A DNA stretch of 64,000 nt from Okapia johnstoni (taxonomy: Eukaryota > Chordata > Mammalia > Artiodactyla > Giraffidae): NCBI GenBank assembly GCA_024291935.2, contig CM044309.1:32512001-32576000 (forward strand). Reading direction: 5' to 3'. The translations under genes and the position numbers were made by a program. This document shows, piece by piece, positions 1 through 11,240 of the stretch (positions within the stretch are counted from its first letter, which is position 1; the number at the start of each line of letters is the position of its first letter). A model generated the notes under the pieces. It saw only the letters and a program-made list of their open reading frames with translations, had not been told where the DNA came from and did not search any database.

Positions 1-38
1 TGGTCTAAATAAAATGAGATAAAAGTCTCCACAACCAA

Positions 39-350
39 GGCTTCCCTGGTGGCTCAGAGGTAAAGAATCCGCCTGCCAATGCAAGAGATGCTGGTTTGAT
101 CCCTGATCTGGGAAGATCCCACATGCCATGGAGCACCTAAGCCCATGTGCCACAACTATTGAGCCTGTGCTCTAGAGTGCAGGAGCTACAACTACTGGAC
201 CCACAAACTACAACTACTAAAACCCACATGCCCAAAATCCCACGCTCCATAACAACAGACGCCACCACAATGAGAAGCCTGTGCACCACGACTAGAGAGA
301 AACCCACTCAGCAACGAAGACCGCATAGTCAAAAATAAATAATAAATAGC
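39..350 (+). repeat. CHR-type tRNA-derived SINE
   Basis: The head (cttccctggtggctcag) carries the Pol III A box and the B box follows (ggtttgatccc). The body has the CHR pattern of 'cacaactattgagcctgtgctctag' type phrases and 'caatgagaagcc', and the tail is AATAAATAAT. Orientation is + because the tail is on the right. The 63-codon frame inside it is SINE sequence, not a gene. Confidence 0.85.
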
Positions 351-1789
351 ATTATTTTTAAAAAAGAGTCATCATAATTTTGTCACCGATAGTCAACATA
401 AAACATGAAGACTTGGGCAGGGGAATGGGGATGCTATTGTAAGAAGAAAGTGAATATGTCACCCAGTAGGGTGACTTCTGAGGACAGCCTGGAGATTATA
501 GTGAAGTTGTAGTCTTGGGGAGAGAAAATAGCTCACCATAGATTAGAACTGATGCTCCAGTATCAAAACCACATGTGTTTACTTCCTACCACCAAAACTC
601 AGTCGGCCAGGAAATTAGATCTAGAAGAAAGCAGTGATGTTGCTTTCAAATAGATGGATTCGGTGAATCTCTTCGCCTCTCTTAGGTTACAAGAGAGTTC
701 AACTGTAGTTTAGGGATAATGACCTTATCAATATTGGACTGACAACTGAAGCAAATGAAATTTAGAAGACAGATTTGGAAGCTTCAAGGAACTTTACAAA
801 TTAAATGAAACAGGATGATAATGATTAGGACATTTATATTGTATCTATTCCAACACAGTTATATACTTGAACTTGTTCTATATTTAAACACTAACTTAAA
901 TACTAACTAACCTAGTATTTTGAGGAAAAAAATGGTCTCTACCTTATATGGGTCAAACCCTAAACAGTGTAAGACAGTGCTTTTTAAACCAATGCCATAA
1001 AATTCGACTTTGTTTCACTTCCATTTTAAATATAATTCAACTGTCTTTCAACAAAGATTTATTCTGAAGCCAGCTCTTTCACTTCCCATTAAGTCAGTGT
1101 ATTTTATTTGCATGAAAATCAAAATTGATTTGATGCTATTGTCCGGCCAGTCTGTGAGTAGAAGGCAGAAAAGATTGCTAAGGATAAAAATTGCCAAAGG
1201 GGAAAAGGACATAATTTTTGAAATTTAGCTGTAAACAGCACTCTTTTTCCATTATCAGATTGTCATTAGAATTTCCAAAGAGCTGCTGAAGGACTGGCCT
1301 GTGTCCAACTTAGATTCCAAACTTTCACCCTGCTTGACATCATTCTCTGAGTGAATTTATGAGACTGTGTACTGTTACCCCCCGGAAAGAAAGAATTCCA
1401 TCAGTTACCACCAATGAAGAAAGCATATTAACAGTATATGGAATGTTCCACACAATCGCATCATTTAAAAGCTTGGTGTCCTCCCAAGTAAATTCTTTGT
1501 CAATGGTTATCCTGCTTTCTGCTTTGTTGGAATCTAGTTCCTCAACTCTATGGTTTGGGTGTATAATAATGTAGGAATTTGGTTTTACAATATATAAAGA
1601 AAAAGCTGGAATTTATTTATAAACTTTACTTGTCTTAGCAAACTTATCTGTCTGCTTGTTCAATATTTCAATAGCACAAATATTCCTCAAGATTTCAAGC
1701 TATAGATCCGAACGTGGTTATAAGACATTGAAAACAAGCTAGGAAAAAAAAAAGAAATCGAGTCCAAGATAATAGAAATAAACATTTAT
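351..1789. other. Intergenic DNA, no gene recognised
   Basis: AT-rich single-copy-looking sequence. The open frames (for example 72 codons at 1010 and 71 at 1359) have no recognisable domain and no splice or promoter context. I see no young repeat here. Confidence 0.5.
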
Positions 1790-1972
1790 TAAGATATTAG
1801 CATTTGCCAAATATCAATCCTTGAATGATTTGTCTACATATGCTCTGGTTATCCTCATAATTATTCTCAGAGATGAAAATCATTCCCATTTTATGAAGAT
1901 AGAGAGATTCAGCAAGGTTGTGTTTATTGCCCAAGGTCACACAGCCATTAAATGGCAAAGCTGATATTTATT
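1790..1972 (-). repeat. MIR SINE fragment
   Basis: The stretch 'cattttatgaagatagagagattcagcaaggttg...cccaaggtcacacagcc' is the reverse-strand MIR core, diverged as expected for an old mammalian SINE. Confidence 0.65.
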
Positions 1973-1989
1973 TCTGTATTTTTTATTTT

Positions 1990-2105
1990 TATTTTTTAAA
2001 TGCATATTTATTTTTAGTTGATTGATGCCTGGTTCACAATATTGGTTTGATTTCTGTTATACATAAACATGAATCAATCATAGGTGTACATATGTCCCCT
2101 CCCAA
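1990..2105 (-). repeat. L1 3' end fragment
   Basis: The reverse complement reads as a ruminant L1 3' UTR end (ggggaggggacatatgtaca, then cctatgattgattcatg), followed on the + strand by an AT-rich tail. Only about 115 bp survive. Confidence 0.6.
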
Positions 2106-3253
2106 AGCTGGTATTTAAATCAACTTTTTTTCCCTTCAAATCTCACTTTGCTTCCACTGAACTCTCTTATCCTCAACAATCAAGTCTGGTTTCAGTGATA
2201 TAGCAATCAGAGGTTCCATTAGATAACCTAAAAGAGAAATTAGTAGAAAAAAAAAATCCCACATATTGGTGTTTTGAATACTCGGGGAAAGAATTTTCTT
2301 TGTTAGAAAGGTACTGCGACTGGTGACTTCAGCTCTGGAAAGTTAGAATGTGATGATTTGAGTAAGAGAAGAGAAGCTCAACAGCTCTGCTTAAGAAGGA
2401 CACCAGCGTTTGGATCTGGATAAAGGCAATGGAAGGAGGGGAACATGGAAGAGAGATGGAGGTGGACAACATACCATCTAGAGAGTATGTATAAGTGTCT
2501 GTAGCCTGTCAAGAAACGCTGTGTGTAAGAAACAAAAGAAACACTGTCTGGGAGAAATGGCCAGTGACAAATTATCCAGAAGATTTTTCATAACAAGGGT
2601 TTGCTTACATTCAGCGTTCAAGTTATTTGCTATGTATCTCTATGAAAACATCCTTTATCTTCTGATAAAATCTATTCCACATTCTTCTCACAACACTTGT
2701 ATGAGAAGTATCCAAAAAGAAAATGAGATGCTGATGAGAGATTAGTAAGACACAGGGTTCAGAAATCACAGGAAACTAGAAGCAGAGATGTCCATGTAGC
2801 TGTAAGGAGGCCACTGGGCATTCCATGGATATGGTTGAGGGAATGGGTTAGTTTCTATAAAAGTCAAGGATATCACATACTTGAATTATTTATTTATTTA
2901 TTATTATATATTTAATCAGCTAGATTCTATTTCTCCTGGTATAAGTTTCCTCAGCCTACCAGCAGTGTGTCAACAAAGGAAATGCCTAGAAATTATTGAC
3001 ATCATAGCTTTCAAACCCTTTCAATAGCTTCTGACACATGGTTGTGATTGGAAAATGGTAGCAAAATTCCTTTCTCACATACCTACTATTCCTGTGATAT
3101 CACCCTCTGCTCTCCTGTACCCTTTTCCCCCCAAAGAACCATGAAGAAGTGAAAAGAACCCTTTTAGATAATAAACTGGGGATATGTGGTCTAGGAAATC
3201 TGGAGGTTCGTCAAGTGTTGCGCTATTTACCATCAATGATTGATTGATTGCAT
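2106..3253. other. Intergenic DNA, no gene recognised
   Basis: No recognised repeat except an AT-rich simple stretch (ATTT units, about 2884-2912). The 74-codon frame at 2521 has no recognisable domain. Confidence 0.45.
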
Positions 3254-3298
3254 AAGTGACTTGGATGACCCTTTATAAAAGGGTCATCCAAGTCACTT
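3254..3298. repeat. Perfect 21-bp inverted repeat with a 3-nt loop
   Basis: The left arm 3254-3274 (AAGTGACTTGGATGACCC then TTT) pairs without mismatch with the right arm 3278-3298; the loop is ATA at 3275-3277. Pairing was checked base by base. It is preceded by a short GATT repeat (about 3237-3250). I cannot assign it to a transposon family, and it is shorter than a typical pre-miRNA. Confidence 0.9.
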
Positions 3299-3835
3299 CT
3301 CTGCCAGATAGCCTTAGAGCATGGTATTCCTCTTTCTATAGGCCTCTAAACACCGTAAGGATTTCTAGCCACCAAATTTACTTATCCCTGTGAAAACAAT
3401 AATAATTTGAAGTAAAAAGAAACATCTAGTTTGCTCTTCTAACAATTACAAGAATCCTTTCTCTAATAGCCCCAGTGGGATTATTACTCATCCTCTTGAA
3501 CACATCCAATGACAAGAACATTTCAGAAGGAGATTCTTTCTATATTTAAATAATGTGAACCATTAGAAAATATCTCCTTATACTGAAGTTAAGTTACGCG
3601 TCTGGTCCTAGATTGGCTCTCGCATCTGGAATAGCATAGGTGGTTTTCTTCTTCCATCTGTCTGTTCTTCGGTTATTTGATGACGACTCTCATGTCACTA
3701 CCCTAGTCATACTAAATACACTCAGTTCTTTCAATCATTTCCAGATGGTGGATCATACAAGCAATCACTTCTGAGTCCATTCCATTGACCAATGTTCCTC
3801 ATAATTGTGTGTTGTGTGGAAAGGAAACCTAGGCT

Positions 3836-4094
3836 CCAGATGTGTTCTTTTCTTGGCTATGCTGGGTCTTGGTTGCTGCGTGCCAGCTGTCTCTTGTTGT
3901 GGTGAGCCAAGAATACTCTTGTGGAGCACTGGCTCTAAGGGCACAAGCTTCAGTAGTTGTGGCACATGGGCTTAGTTTGCCCGTGGCGTGTGAAATCTTC
4001 CTGAACCAGGGATCGAACCCATAACCCCTGCATTCGCCCTTGGCAAGTGGATTCTTAACCACTGGACCATGAGAAAAGTCCCAGATGTGTTCTT
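3836..4094 (-). repeat. CHR-type SINE with perfect 14-bp target-site duplication
   Basis: The direct repeat CCAGATGTGTTCTT occurs at 3836-3849 and 4081-4094. Between them lies a reverse-oriented CHR SINE: 'ggatcgaaccca' is the complement of the B box, and 'gattcttaaccactggaccat' the complement of the A-box head. The perfect duplication defines the insertion exactly. Confidence 0.9.
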
Positions 4095-4552
4095 AAGTGG
4101 GAAAAATCCATTGGTACCTTTCTGCAAATGGGTCTTTTAATAAAGCAAACGGAAATGACTTTAGCCTCTTGTGACATTATATCAAACTCAAATCATACTG
4201 AGGTTGCCATTGCTTCACTATTCAAACTGACTTTTTCTGATGTCTTCAACCCCATGTTACCTTAAGTACATTTTTCATTCCTTTGAAAAGTTAAACATAA
4301 GTTATTCATTAACTTGTCCCATTTGATAATATTAAGGGTACCAAGACCCATGTGATAACACTTTGTAATGCTGGGATGATGTAAAAGGGTCAAAAATTAT
4401 ATGACTAGTAGAATTATGCAAGTCAGATATGATATTATTTTTAGACTCATGGCTTCAACCATGTCAGAAAGGTCACAGGGCTCAAGTACAACTCAGAGAG
4501 AGAAACTTTTACAAAGATTTTATATGTCTTGTTATGTCTTGTTAGTATAATG
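4095..4552. other. Intergenic DNA, nothing recognised
   Basis: AT-rich sequence with no recognisable repeat or gene. It ends in short imperfect repeats of TTGTTAGTATAAT and TATGTCTTG that serve as the target region of the next SINEs. Confidence 0.4.
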
Positions 4553-4565
4553 TTGTTAGTATAAT

Positions 4566-4770
4566 GGGCTTCTCTGGCAGCTCAGATGGTAAAGAAACCA
4601 CCTGCAACGCAGGACACCTTGGTTTGATCCCTGGGTTGGGAAGCTCCGCTGGAGGAGGGTATGGCAACCCACTCCAGTATTCTTGCGTGGAGAATCCCCA
4701 TGGACAGAGGAGCCTGGCGGTCTACAGTCCATGGGGTCACAGAGTTGGACACGACTGAGTGACTAAGCAC
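4566..4770 (+). repeat. Bov-tA SINE
   Basis: The tRNA-derived head (ggcttctctggcagctcag, ggtttgatccctggg) is joined to the Bov-A body (ggcaacccactccagtattc, ccatggacagaggagcctgg, gtccatggggtcacagag). It is the first of two adjacent SINEs in the same orientation. Confidence 0.9.
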
Positions 4771-4787
4771 ATCACAGGAGTATCACA

Positions 4788-5010
4788 GGAAGCCCAGGTG
4801 GTGCTAGTGGTAAAGAACCTGCCTGCCATTGCAGGAGATGTAAGAGACATAGATTTGATCTCTGGGGCAGGAAGATCCCCTGGAGGAGGGGATGGCAACC
4901 CACTCCAGTATTCTTGCCTGAAGAATTCCATGGACAGAAGAGACTAGCGGGCTATGGTCCATAGGTTCGCACAGAGTTGGGCACAACTGAAGCGACTTAG
5001 CATGCTTGCA
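4788..5010 (+). repeat. Bov-tA SINE, second of a tandem pair
   Basis: A different Bov-tA subfamily from its neighbour: the head is 'aagcccaggtggtgctagtgg' and the tail 'gaagcgacttagcatgcttg'. TGTTAGTAT follows it at 5011 and also lies just before the first SINE (4555-4563), which suggests both landed at one target or were inserted one beside the other. Confidence 0.88.
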
Positions 5011-5789
5011 TGTTAGTATCATATATTGTTGATTCTCTGTTCAATTTTCCCCTCTTGTTTACTATGATTATTCACTTAACAAAAGGGCAGAGAAACAGGA
5101 ACCTGGCACTATCTTATCCAGGAACATTATCTCTTCCTTAGAGACTCTTGTTTAATGTCATAAGTCTGGTAGTAAGTCTGGAAGATCCCAAGTTAACTGA
5201 GTTTTCTGTATTCTGAAAAGTTGTACCATATCAGAAGGGTATTAGAAAAAAAAGCCATAGTATTATTAAGAAAAATAACTAGGAAAAATTAAAAAAGACT
5301 ACTATTCAAAAACATTATAATACAGGGACTAGGATACAGCATTAGGTAGAGAGGGAAGAGAGAAAGATGAGCTTCTGTGAATTCACTTCTAACTCTACTT
5401 TAATATTAAACCTCTGTATAAACATGAATACCAGAACTCTGAGTCACTAGGCCTCTTTTCATAACACTATGCTTCTTTTTATACCAGCTCAAAATAAGCC
5501 CACCTCTGTCATAAGTGTTAGAATAACTTCCACAGTATCTCTTTCAAGTGATCATCTAGATTCTGCTCGAAAGACCTCATGATAGGAAACTCGCAGATGT
5601 TAAGTCAGCCCAGTCCATCACTGCAAGGCTCATACCTCATACCTTAGAAAGCTTATTGGTTTATTGTCAGACTCTGAAAGTGAACTGTGTTTGGTCCTTA
5701 TAACCACCACAGAGATTTAACGTCTATATGAACAAAGACTAAGGGAGAACAGAGACTAAGGAAAGGAGCAGTGTATATTTAAAATGGAT
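5011..5789. other. Intergenic DNA, nothing recognised
   Basis: No gene, young repeat or open frame of note is visible. Confidence 0.4.
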
Positions 5790-6250
5790 AACAAGGACCT
5801 ACTGTATAGCACAGGAAATCTGCTCAATGTTATTATGTGGCAGTCTGGATGGGAGGGGAGTTTGGGGGAGGATGGATACATGTATATGTACGGCAGAGTC
5901 TCTTTGCTATCCACCTGAGAGGCTGTCACAACATTGCTAGTCAGCTATTGTTGTTGTTTAGTGGCTAAGTTGTGTCTGACTCTTTGCTGCCTCATGGACT
6001 GCAGCATGCCAGGCTTTCCTATCCTTCACTATCTCCTACAGTTTGCTCAAGTTTGTGTCTATTGAGTTGGTGATACTATCTAACCATCTCATTCTCTGCC
6101 ACCCTCTTCTCCTTCTGCCTTCAAATCTTTCCCGGCATCAGGATCTTTTCCAATGAGTTGGCTCTTTGTATCAGGTGGCCAAAGTATTGTAGCTTCACCT
6201 TCAGCATCAGCCCTTACAATAAGCATACTCCAATGCAAAATAAAAAGTTA
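5790..6250 (+). repeat. L1 3' end split by a BovB insertion
   Basis: The left part 5790-5952 is the ruminant L1 3' end (ggacctactgtatagcacag, ggatgggaggggagtttggg, gctgtcacaacattg). Its last piece (atactccaatgcaaaataaa) resumes at about 6223 after a BovB fragment, so the L1 is older than the BovB. Confidence 0.75.
5953..6222 (-). mobile_element. BovB (RTE) LINE 3' fragment
   Basis: The left edge shows the reversed BovB 3' end (tagtggctaagttgtgtctg, then actctttgctgcctcatgg), followed by 'ggtggccaaagtattg' further in. About 270 bp, 5'-truncated, with no coding capacity. Confidence 0.85.
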
Positions 6251-7950
6251 AAAGAAAAGAAAACTTATAAAAAGAAAGGAGTGATGGGACCACACATGAA
6301 ATGAATTTAAAAAATTCTGTTTAGAATCAATAATGTTGATTATGGAAGAGGAAGAGTGATACTCTTTACAAAACCAAAAGTCTATCTCACTGCATTTCAA
6401 GTGTCTAAAACTGTATCTACTACATAATACATAATAAATGTTTTGTAGAGTGAATGAATATAAGACCTTTCTGTTACCATTACGTCAAACCACTGACACT
6501 TTATACAACAGGCATATTTCCTCTTCCACGAAACAGGTACCATGTTCTCTGAGGACTGCCTTTACCTAAGACAAGCTTTCCTTATTCCTCTGAAAGTTGT
6601 TAAAATAATATATATCATTAACCCTTGTATTGACTGCCCTACTCATCCATGGTGTGATACTCAGAAGCCAATAATTCAGGTGGGGTCTGGCCAAGGTAGG
6701 TGTTGGGAAGGGGAGGGTAAGGGTAACTGCCACAGAGAGAAGCCAAGTTTTTCTACCCTTTGCCTGACTTGCTATCTTAGACCCTTCTGAGAGTCTTTTA
6801 TGGTATCATCCTTCCAAATGAATTCTCCACATTCTTTTTCCACCCCTGAAGCAGTCACATGAAGACATTTTATCCCCTCCCTCCCCCCTGCCACAGATTT
6901 GCTCTTTCCAGATTCTCGCAGGGTCAGTCTCCCTCAACCCCTCAATTCTGTATCCAGATTTCCACTTCCAACGTTCTATGATGCAAAATCACAGGAGAAA
7001 ATGGGAACTGCCTTTTCAAAGACCGATTTTAATTGTTTGCTCTTTCATTTTTTAACATCTTTTTGATCCTTGGAGAAGAGTATAACACGAGGCGTCTCAT
7101 GTATCTCCAAGATGAATTTAGCAAGCGAATCCTGGGAAGACCCACCCGTTTTCTCCCCATTAGAATGAAATACAGCCTAACGCTTGAGTTATGTATCTAA
7201 GAATGTGGTTTAGCAAGACGGAAAGAAAAGAAAAACACTTTCAGCTTAATTTTAAACCGCAAAAGCACGGCACCCTTGGTATCTGTGGGTAAACTCTAGA
7301 ATGACAGCTTTAATTAATTTGGAATTTCCCCAAGACGTAAATTTACTCCTACCTATTTTTAAAGACAAGAGTATTGATTTTGGGTCAGTAATAAATTCCT
7401 GTAATATCTGTCCTCAGTAAAAAGCCAAGACCATTCTAGTCCACTTCTTTTCGTCTTGGAAGTGTTATGCCAAAACCATCACTTTGTTGGCTGCATACAT
7501 TCTGATTTATATTCAATGAGAGTTGTAAAAGGCTTTTATAGAGGAGACAGCCGAATGACATTTTCCTATAAATCATGACCACTTTTACTGCCACAAAGTT
7601 CTAGGGTTGAACTTCAAATGTAACCGTGGTGTAAACTCTGTGGTTGGAACCGCATTCTTGCTGAATGAGAAACACGTTTCCCCTTCTACCATGAGCGACT
7701 GCACATTCCGATCAGTCTCTGGCAGTTGAGAGCATCACAGAAAATCAGGGAACCGTGCTGGCTCTAATGTAGCAGCCCAAGAAATGCAGGTCACCCAGGC
7801 CACCTCTGGATATAGCTACGCTTTCAGCTTCATGAATCATTCAGATTGATACAGAGATGGGCTGTTGAGCTGAAATACATGAGGCATTAAAGGTAACATG
7901 AGAGAAAGGAAGCTAATTTTGGCAAACATCAGTTTTGTGGATCAGAAGTA
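6251..7950. other. Repeat-poor intergenic block
   Basis: About 1.7 kb in which I recognise no interspersed repeat, the longest such stretch in the first 17 kb. It contains no convincing coding frame (an 82-codon frame at 6542 has no domain). Such islands can hold conserved regulatory DNA, but nothing visible proves that. Confidence 0.4.
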
Positions 7951-7954
7951 CACC

Positions 7955-8051
7955 CCTAGGGAGGGAGGCTTAAGAGGGAGGGAATATATGTATAATGTAG
8001 TTGTTGTATAGCAGAAACTAACACAACATTGTAAATTATTTATACTCCAAT
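7955..8051 (+). repeat. L1 3' end fragment
   Basis: The phrases 'gggagggaggcttaagaggg' and 'gtatagcagaaactaacaca', then 'acattgtaaattatttatac', match ruminant L1 3' UTR ends, followed by an A-rich tail that became a SINE target. Confidence 0.7.
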
Positions 8052-8297
8052 TTAAAAAAGAAAGAGCTTGCCTGGTGACTCAGATGGTAAAGAATCCGTC
8101 TGCAATGCAGGAGACTGGGTTCGATCCCTGGGTCGGGAAGTTTCCCTGGAGAAGGGAATGGCAACCCACTTCGGTATTCTTGCCTGGAAAATTCCATGGA
8201 CAGAGGAGCCTAGAGAGCTACAGTCCATGGGATCACAAAGAGTCAGACAAAGACGACTGAGTGACTAACACTTTCACTTTTTGGTTAAAAAAGAAAG
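8052..8297 (+). repeat. Bov-tA SINE with 13-bp target-site duplication
   Basis: TTAAAAAAGAAAG occurs at 8052-8064 and 8285-8297. Between them is a Bov-tA (cctggtgactcagatggtaa, ggttcgatccctgggtcggg, tgactaacactttcac). It landed in the A-rich tail of the preceding L1 fragment. Confidence 0.92.
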
Positions 8298-9238
8298 AAG
8301 AAAGAAATTGGGATAATTATAAAAAAATACAACCCTAGAGAAAGGAATCGCATTTCATTCAATATAAGTCCCCATGAGAATTTCTTCTGGCAATGGAAGT
8401 GTCTTCTTTGTGCATAACCCTGTTAAACCCTCCAGTGATCACACCTGTTCAAGTTAAAAGTAACTCACTTTGGTAAGAAAGATGTGCACAGCAGGGGAAG
8501 GAGAAAGGGATAAGAGATTAGAAGCTCTATATTTGCTTTCAACCTGTCTTGGTGGAAAGAACTTGAGTCCAGAAGACAGAAGCATAGCTTGTGTGATGTT
8601 GGAAAAGATATTAAACCTCTTGGTGCCTAGATTCCTTATGTACATGAAACATGTTCTATTAAAAACATGGGTAGAAGATATGTCACTGTATTCCCCCCAC
8701 TAAGTCAAATTAAATCCATTTTGAGTAGCCACTTACTAAAGATCAGCAAAACTTTCAGTTATTACTTTTGCAAGTTCTCTACCTTGTTCTTTGTTAGCAG
8801 CAGAACCTAGACTTATGAAGTACAGGATGAATGTGACAGAAGCCTCTGGGCTTCAGTCCAAAGCAGTAACCCCTGTGACCGCTTCCTTCCAAAGACTGCC
8901 ATCCATTCAAATGTATGTAGTCTTGCAGGCAGCGCCATGTTCTCCATGGCACCTTCAGATGTAGCGCTCTTCACCTAGGCTTCCATGGGCCTGGCACCAG
9001 CACAATCTCCTCCCCTCATCAGAGATCTTTCTACCTCCATTGCATTATGATGAGCAGAAATCCTCCAAATTCTTTACCTTTGTCCACCTTCACAGTGAAT
9101 GAAACTACTGACCTGGCTTTGAGCAGACTCTGCTTTAACCCAGAAAAACCACAGCCGGCGTCCCCATTGTCTCTCTGACAATGCGGTTTCATCATGTTGA
9201 AAGCTTGTGCATGCATGTTTGCATGCATGCCTGGGTGA
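8298..9238. other. Intergenic DNA, nothing recognised
   Basis: No repeat or gene recognised. The 77-codon frame at 8470 and its antisense partner have no domain or context. Confidence 0.4.
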
Positions 9239-9267
9239 GCACACACACACACACACACACACACAGA
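9208..9267. repeat. TGCA-rich tract followed by an (AC)13 microsatellite
   Basis: Repeated GCATGCATG words (9208-9230) precede an uninterrupted AC tract at 9241-9267. Such dinucleotide tracts are usually length-polymorphic. Confidence 0.9.
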
Positions 9268-9639
9268 ATTCACTGGTCTTTTGGGAATAAGAGAGCTCAG
9301 ACCTGCTGAATTTTCATGGAAGAAATGAAGATAGAGAGGAAGATGATTTCATTTTAATTTTTGGTGAATCCGTAGCAAAAGTGTGTGTTTGGGGGGCAGG
9401 CGAGAGTGAGGGTGGAGGGAAGAGGACATTTACATTGTATTCATTATGCAAAATATGGGAAAATCTCCTTTCCTCCCTTAGTATTAATAACCAGCTAAAC
9501 ACATTCTGTGGCGAGACCTGCCATGTGTTTCTCTCTCCTGAGCTCTGGATTGGTACATTCAATCCTTCCTGAAGCTCCTCTTGGCAACATATCAAAAGCC
9601 AAACTCATCACCTCTACTCCACCTCACCAACTTGGCCTT

Positions 9640-9960
9640 CCTCCTGTGTCACATGCATCTGTGAATGACATGACCACCATCTAGCCAGAAACAAAGGTAT
9701 CATTCTTGAGTCCTCCCCTCCCCATTTCTCAGTCCATGTAAAATCAGCCACCAGACCTGACGACTCTATAATGTTAAACTAGCCTGAATCTGTCCACTCC
9801 TCTTCAACTGCTCTAGGTCAGTCCACCATCATTTATTTCCTGGGTTTCTACTGAAGCTTTTTAATAGATCTTCCTGCCCTCTCTATTGTGCTGGGCTTGT
9901 TCCCATTCAACCACATAACAGTCAAAAATGCTCTCTCTAAACTGTAAATAGTTTCAGCAT
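9640..9960 (+). repeat. Ancient L2-like LINE fragment
   Basis: Phrases such as 'ggtatcattcttgagtcctc', 'tcagccaccagacctgacg' and 'gtcagtccaccatcattta' are shared in order with the fragments at 12860-13680 and 44880-45420 in this window. I assign it to L2-like sequence by memory of the family; divergence is high. Confidence 0.4.
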
Positions 9961-10244
9961 GCCCATTGTAATCTCTCTATAATGATTTTTATCTGATTTT
10001 CATATAGCTCCTTTACTTTCTTCCTGCTATCTTTTCTCCTATGTCCTTTTCCATTCGTACTTTTGAGGGCAAGCTAAGATACAGTAGCAAATATTAAATA
10101 AACTAAAACATAACAGTTCAATACAATAAAAACTCTTCCTCCACTGTCCCCAATAGTTCTGAGTAGCTATCAGTTCTCTGAAGATGATTCTGCTCCATCC
10201 TGTTATTCAGGGATCCCAGCTACTTCTGTCTGTGGTTCTTCCAT

Positions 10245-10308
10245 CTCCTAGGCTCCACTTGAACCCAGTCAGATCACTCCTAGGCTCCACTTGTACCCAG
10301 TCAGATCA
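10245..10308. repeat. 32-bp tandem duplication
   Basis: The unit starting CTCCTAGGCTCCACTTG occupies 10245-10276 and again 10277-10308, with one mismatch (A versus T after CACTTG). The copies abut exactly, so this is a direct tandem duplication rather than a target-site duplication. Confidence 0.9.
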
Positions 10309-10525
10309 AGGCGAAAGGGCACGTTGGGGAGTATAGCTGGATTAATAGGCCAAGCCTGGAAATGGCACGTTTCATGTCCATTCACATTATCATTGGCCAC
10401 ACCCAACTGCAAAGGAGGTTGGCTAAGTGTCCAAGAAGGGGATTTTTTTGTGGATGGCCAGTACATGTCTTTTAAATTAATAGACTAAGCACTTTACCAC
10501 TCTTGCAGTTTGTTTAAAATGGTTT

Positions 10526-10963
10526 TTGTTGTTTGGTTGCTCAGTTGTGTCCAACTCTTTGTGACCCCATGGACTACAGCACACCAGGCTTACCTATCCT
10601 TCACCATCTCCTGGAGCTTGCTCAAACTCATGTCCATTGAGTTGGTGATGCCATCCAATCATCTTGTCCTCTGTCATCCTCTTCTCCTCCTGCCCTCAAT
10701 CTTTCCAAGCATCAGGGTCTTTCCCAGTGAGTCAGCTCTTTTTATAGGGTGGCCAAAGTATTGGAGCTTTAGCCTCAGCATCAGTCTCGCCAATGAATAT
10801 TCAGGATTGATTTCCTTTAGGATTGACTGGTTTGATCTCCTTGCTGTTCAAGGAACTCTCAAGAGTCCTCTCCAATATCACAGTTCAAAAGTATCAATTC
10901 TTAGGCATACAGCCTTCTTTATGGTCCACCTCTCATGTCCATACTTGACTACTGGGAAAAGGT
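10526..10963 (-). mobile_element. BovB LINE 3' fragment
   Basis: It starts with the reversed 3' end (gttgctcagttgtgtccaac) and runs leftwards through the C-terminal reverse-transcriptase region (reverse strand of 'ggccaaagtattggagcttt' and 'tctccttgctgttcaagg'). The + strand is open for 161 codons at 10510, but that frame is antisense to the element and not a gene. Confidence 0.88.
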
Positions 10964-10999
10964 TACCTAACAGCCATAGATTCTCAGATGTCTGAGTGG

Positions 11000-11240
11000 C
11001 AAAGGGTGATCATATAGCTAAGAACATGGAGTTTGAAGACAGACTTAGGTTTAAATCCTGGCTCTAGTGTTTCCTAGTTGGGTGACATCTATGGGCTTCA
11101 GTTTGTTCATTCATTAAATGGAAATAATAATAAAACATGAACTTGTTGTAAGGAGTAAGGGAGATGAAATATTTAAAGCAATTAACTCAGTACTTATCAA
11201 GAGCAGTCTTACTAAATGGAAATTATTATCATTAGCTATT
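11000..11240 (+). repeat. MIR SINE
   Basis: Sense-strand MIR: 'ggtttaaatcctggctctag', 'cctagttgggtgacatctat', 'gggcttcagtttgttcattc', then a 3' part with 'aacttgttgtaaggagtaag'. Confidence 0.7.

Noticed and set aside
3254..3298. The perfect hairpin as a microRNA precursor
   Set aside because: The stem is 21 bp with a 3-base loop; a Drosha substrate needs a stem of about three helical turns and a larger loop.
8068..8268. Short frames recurring in SINEs (PWRREWQPTSVFLPG-type peptides)
   Set aside because: They appear in nearly every Bov-tA copy and belong to the Pol III-derived SINE body.
10510..10995. 161-codon + strand frame
   Set aside because: It is antisense to a reversed BovB fragment; similar antisense frames occur in every BovB copy here.
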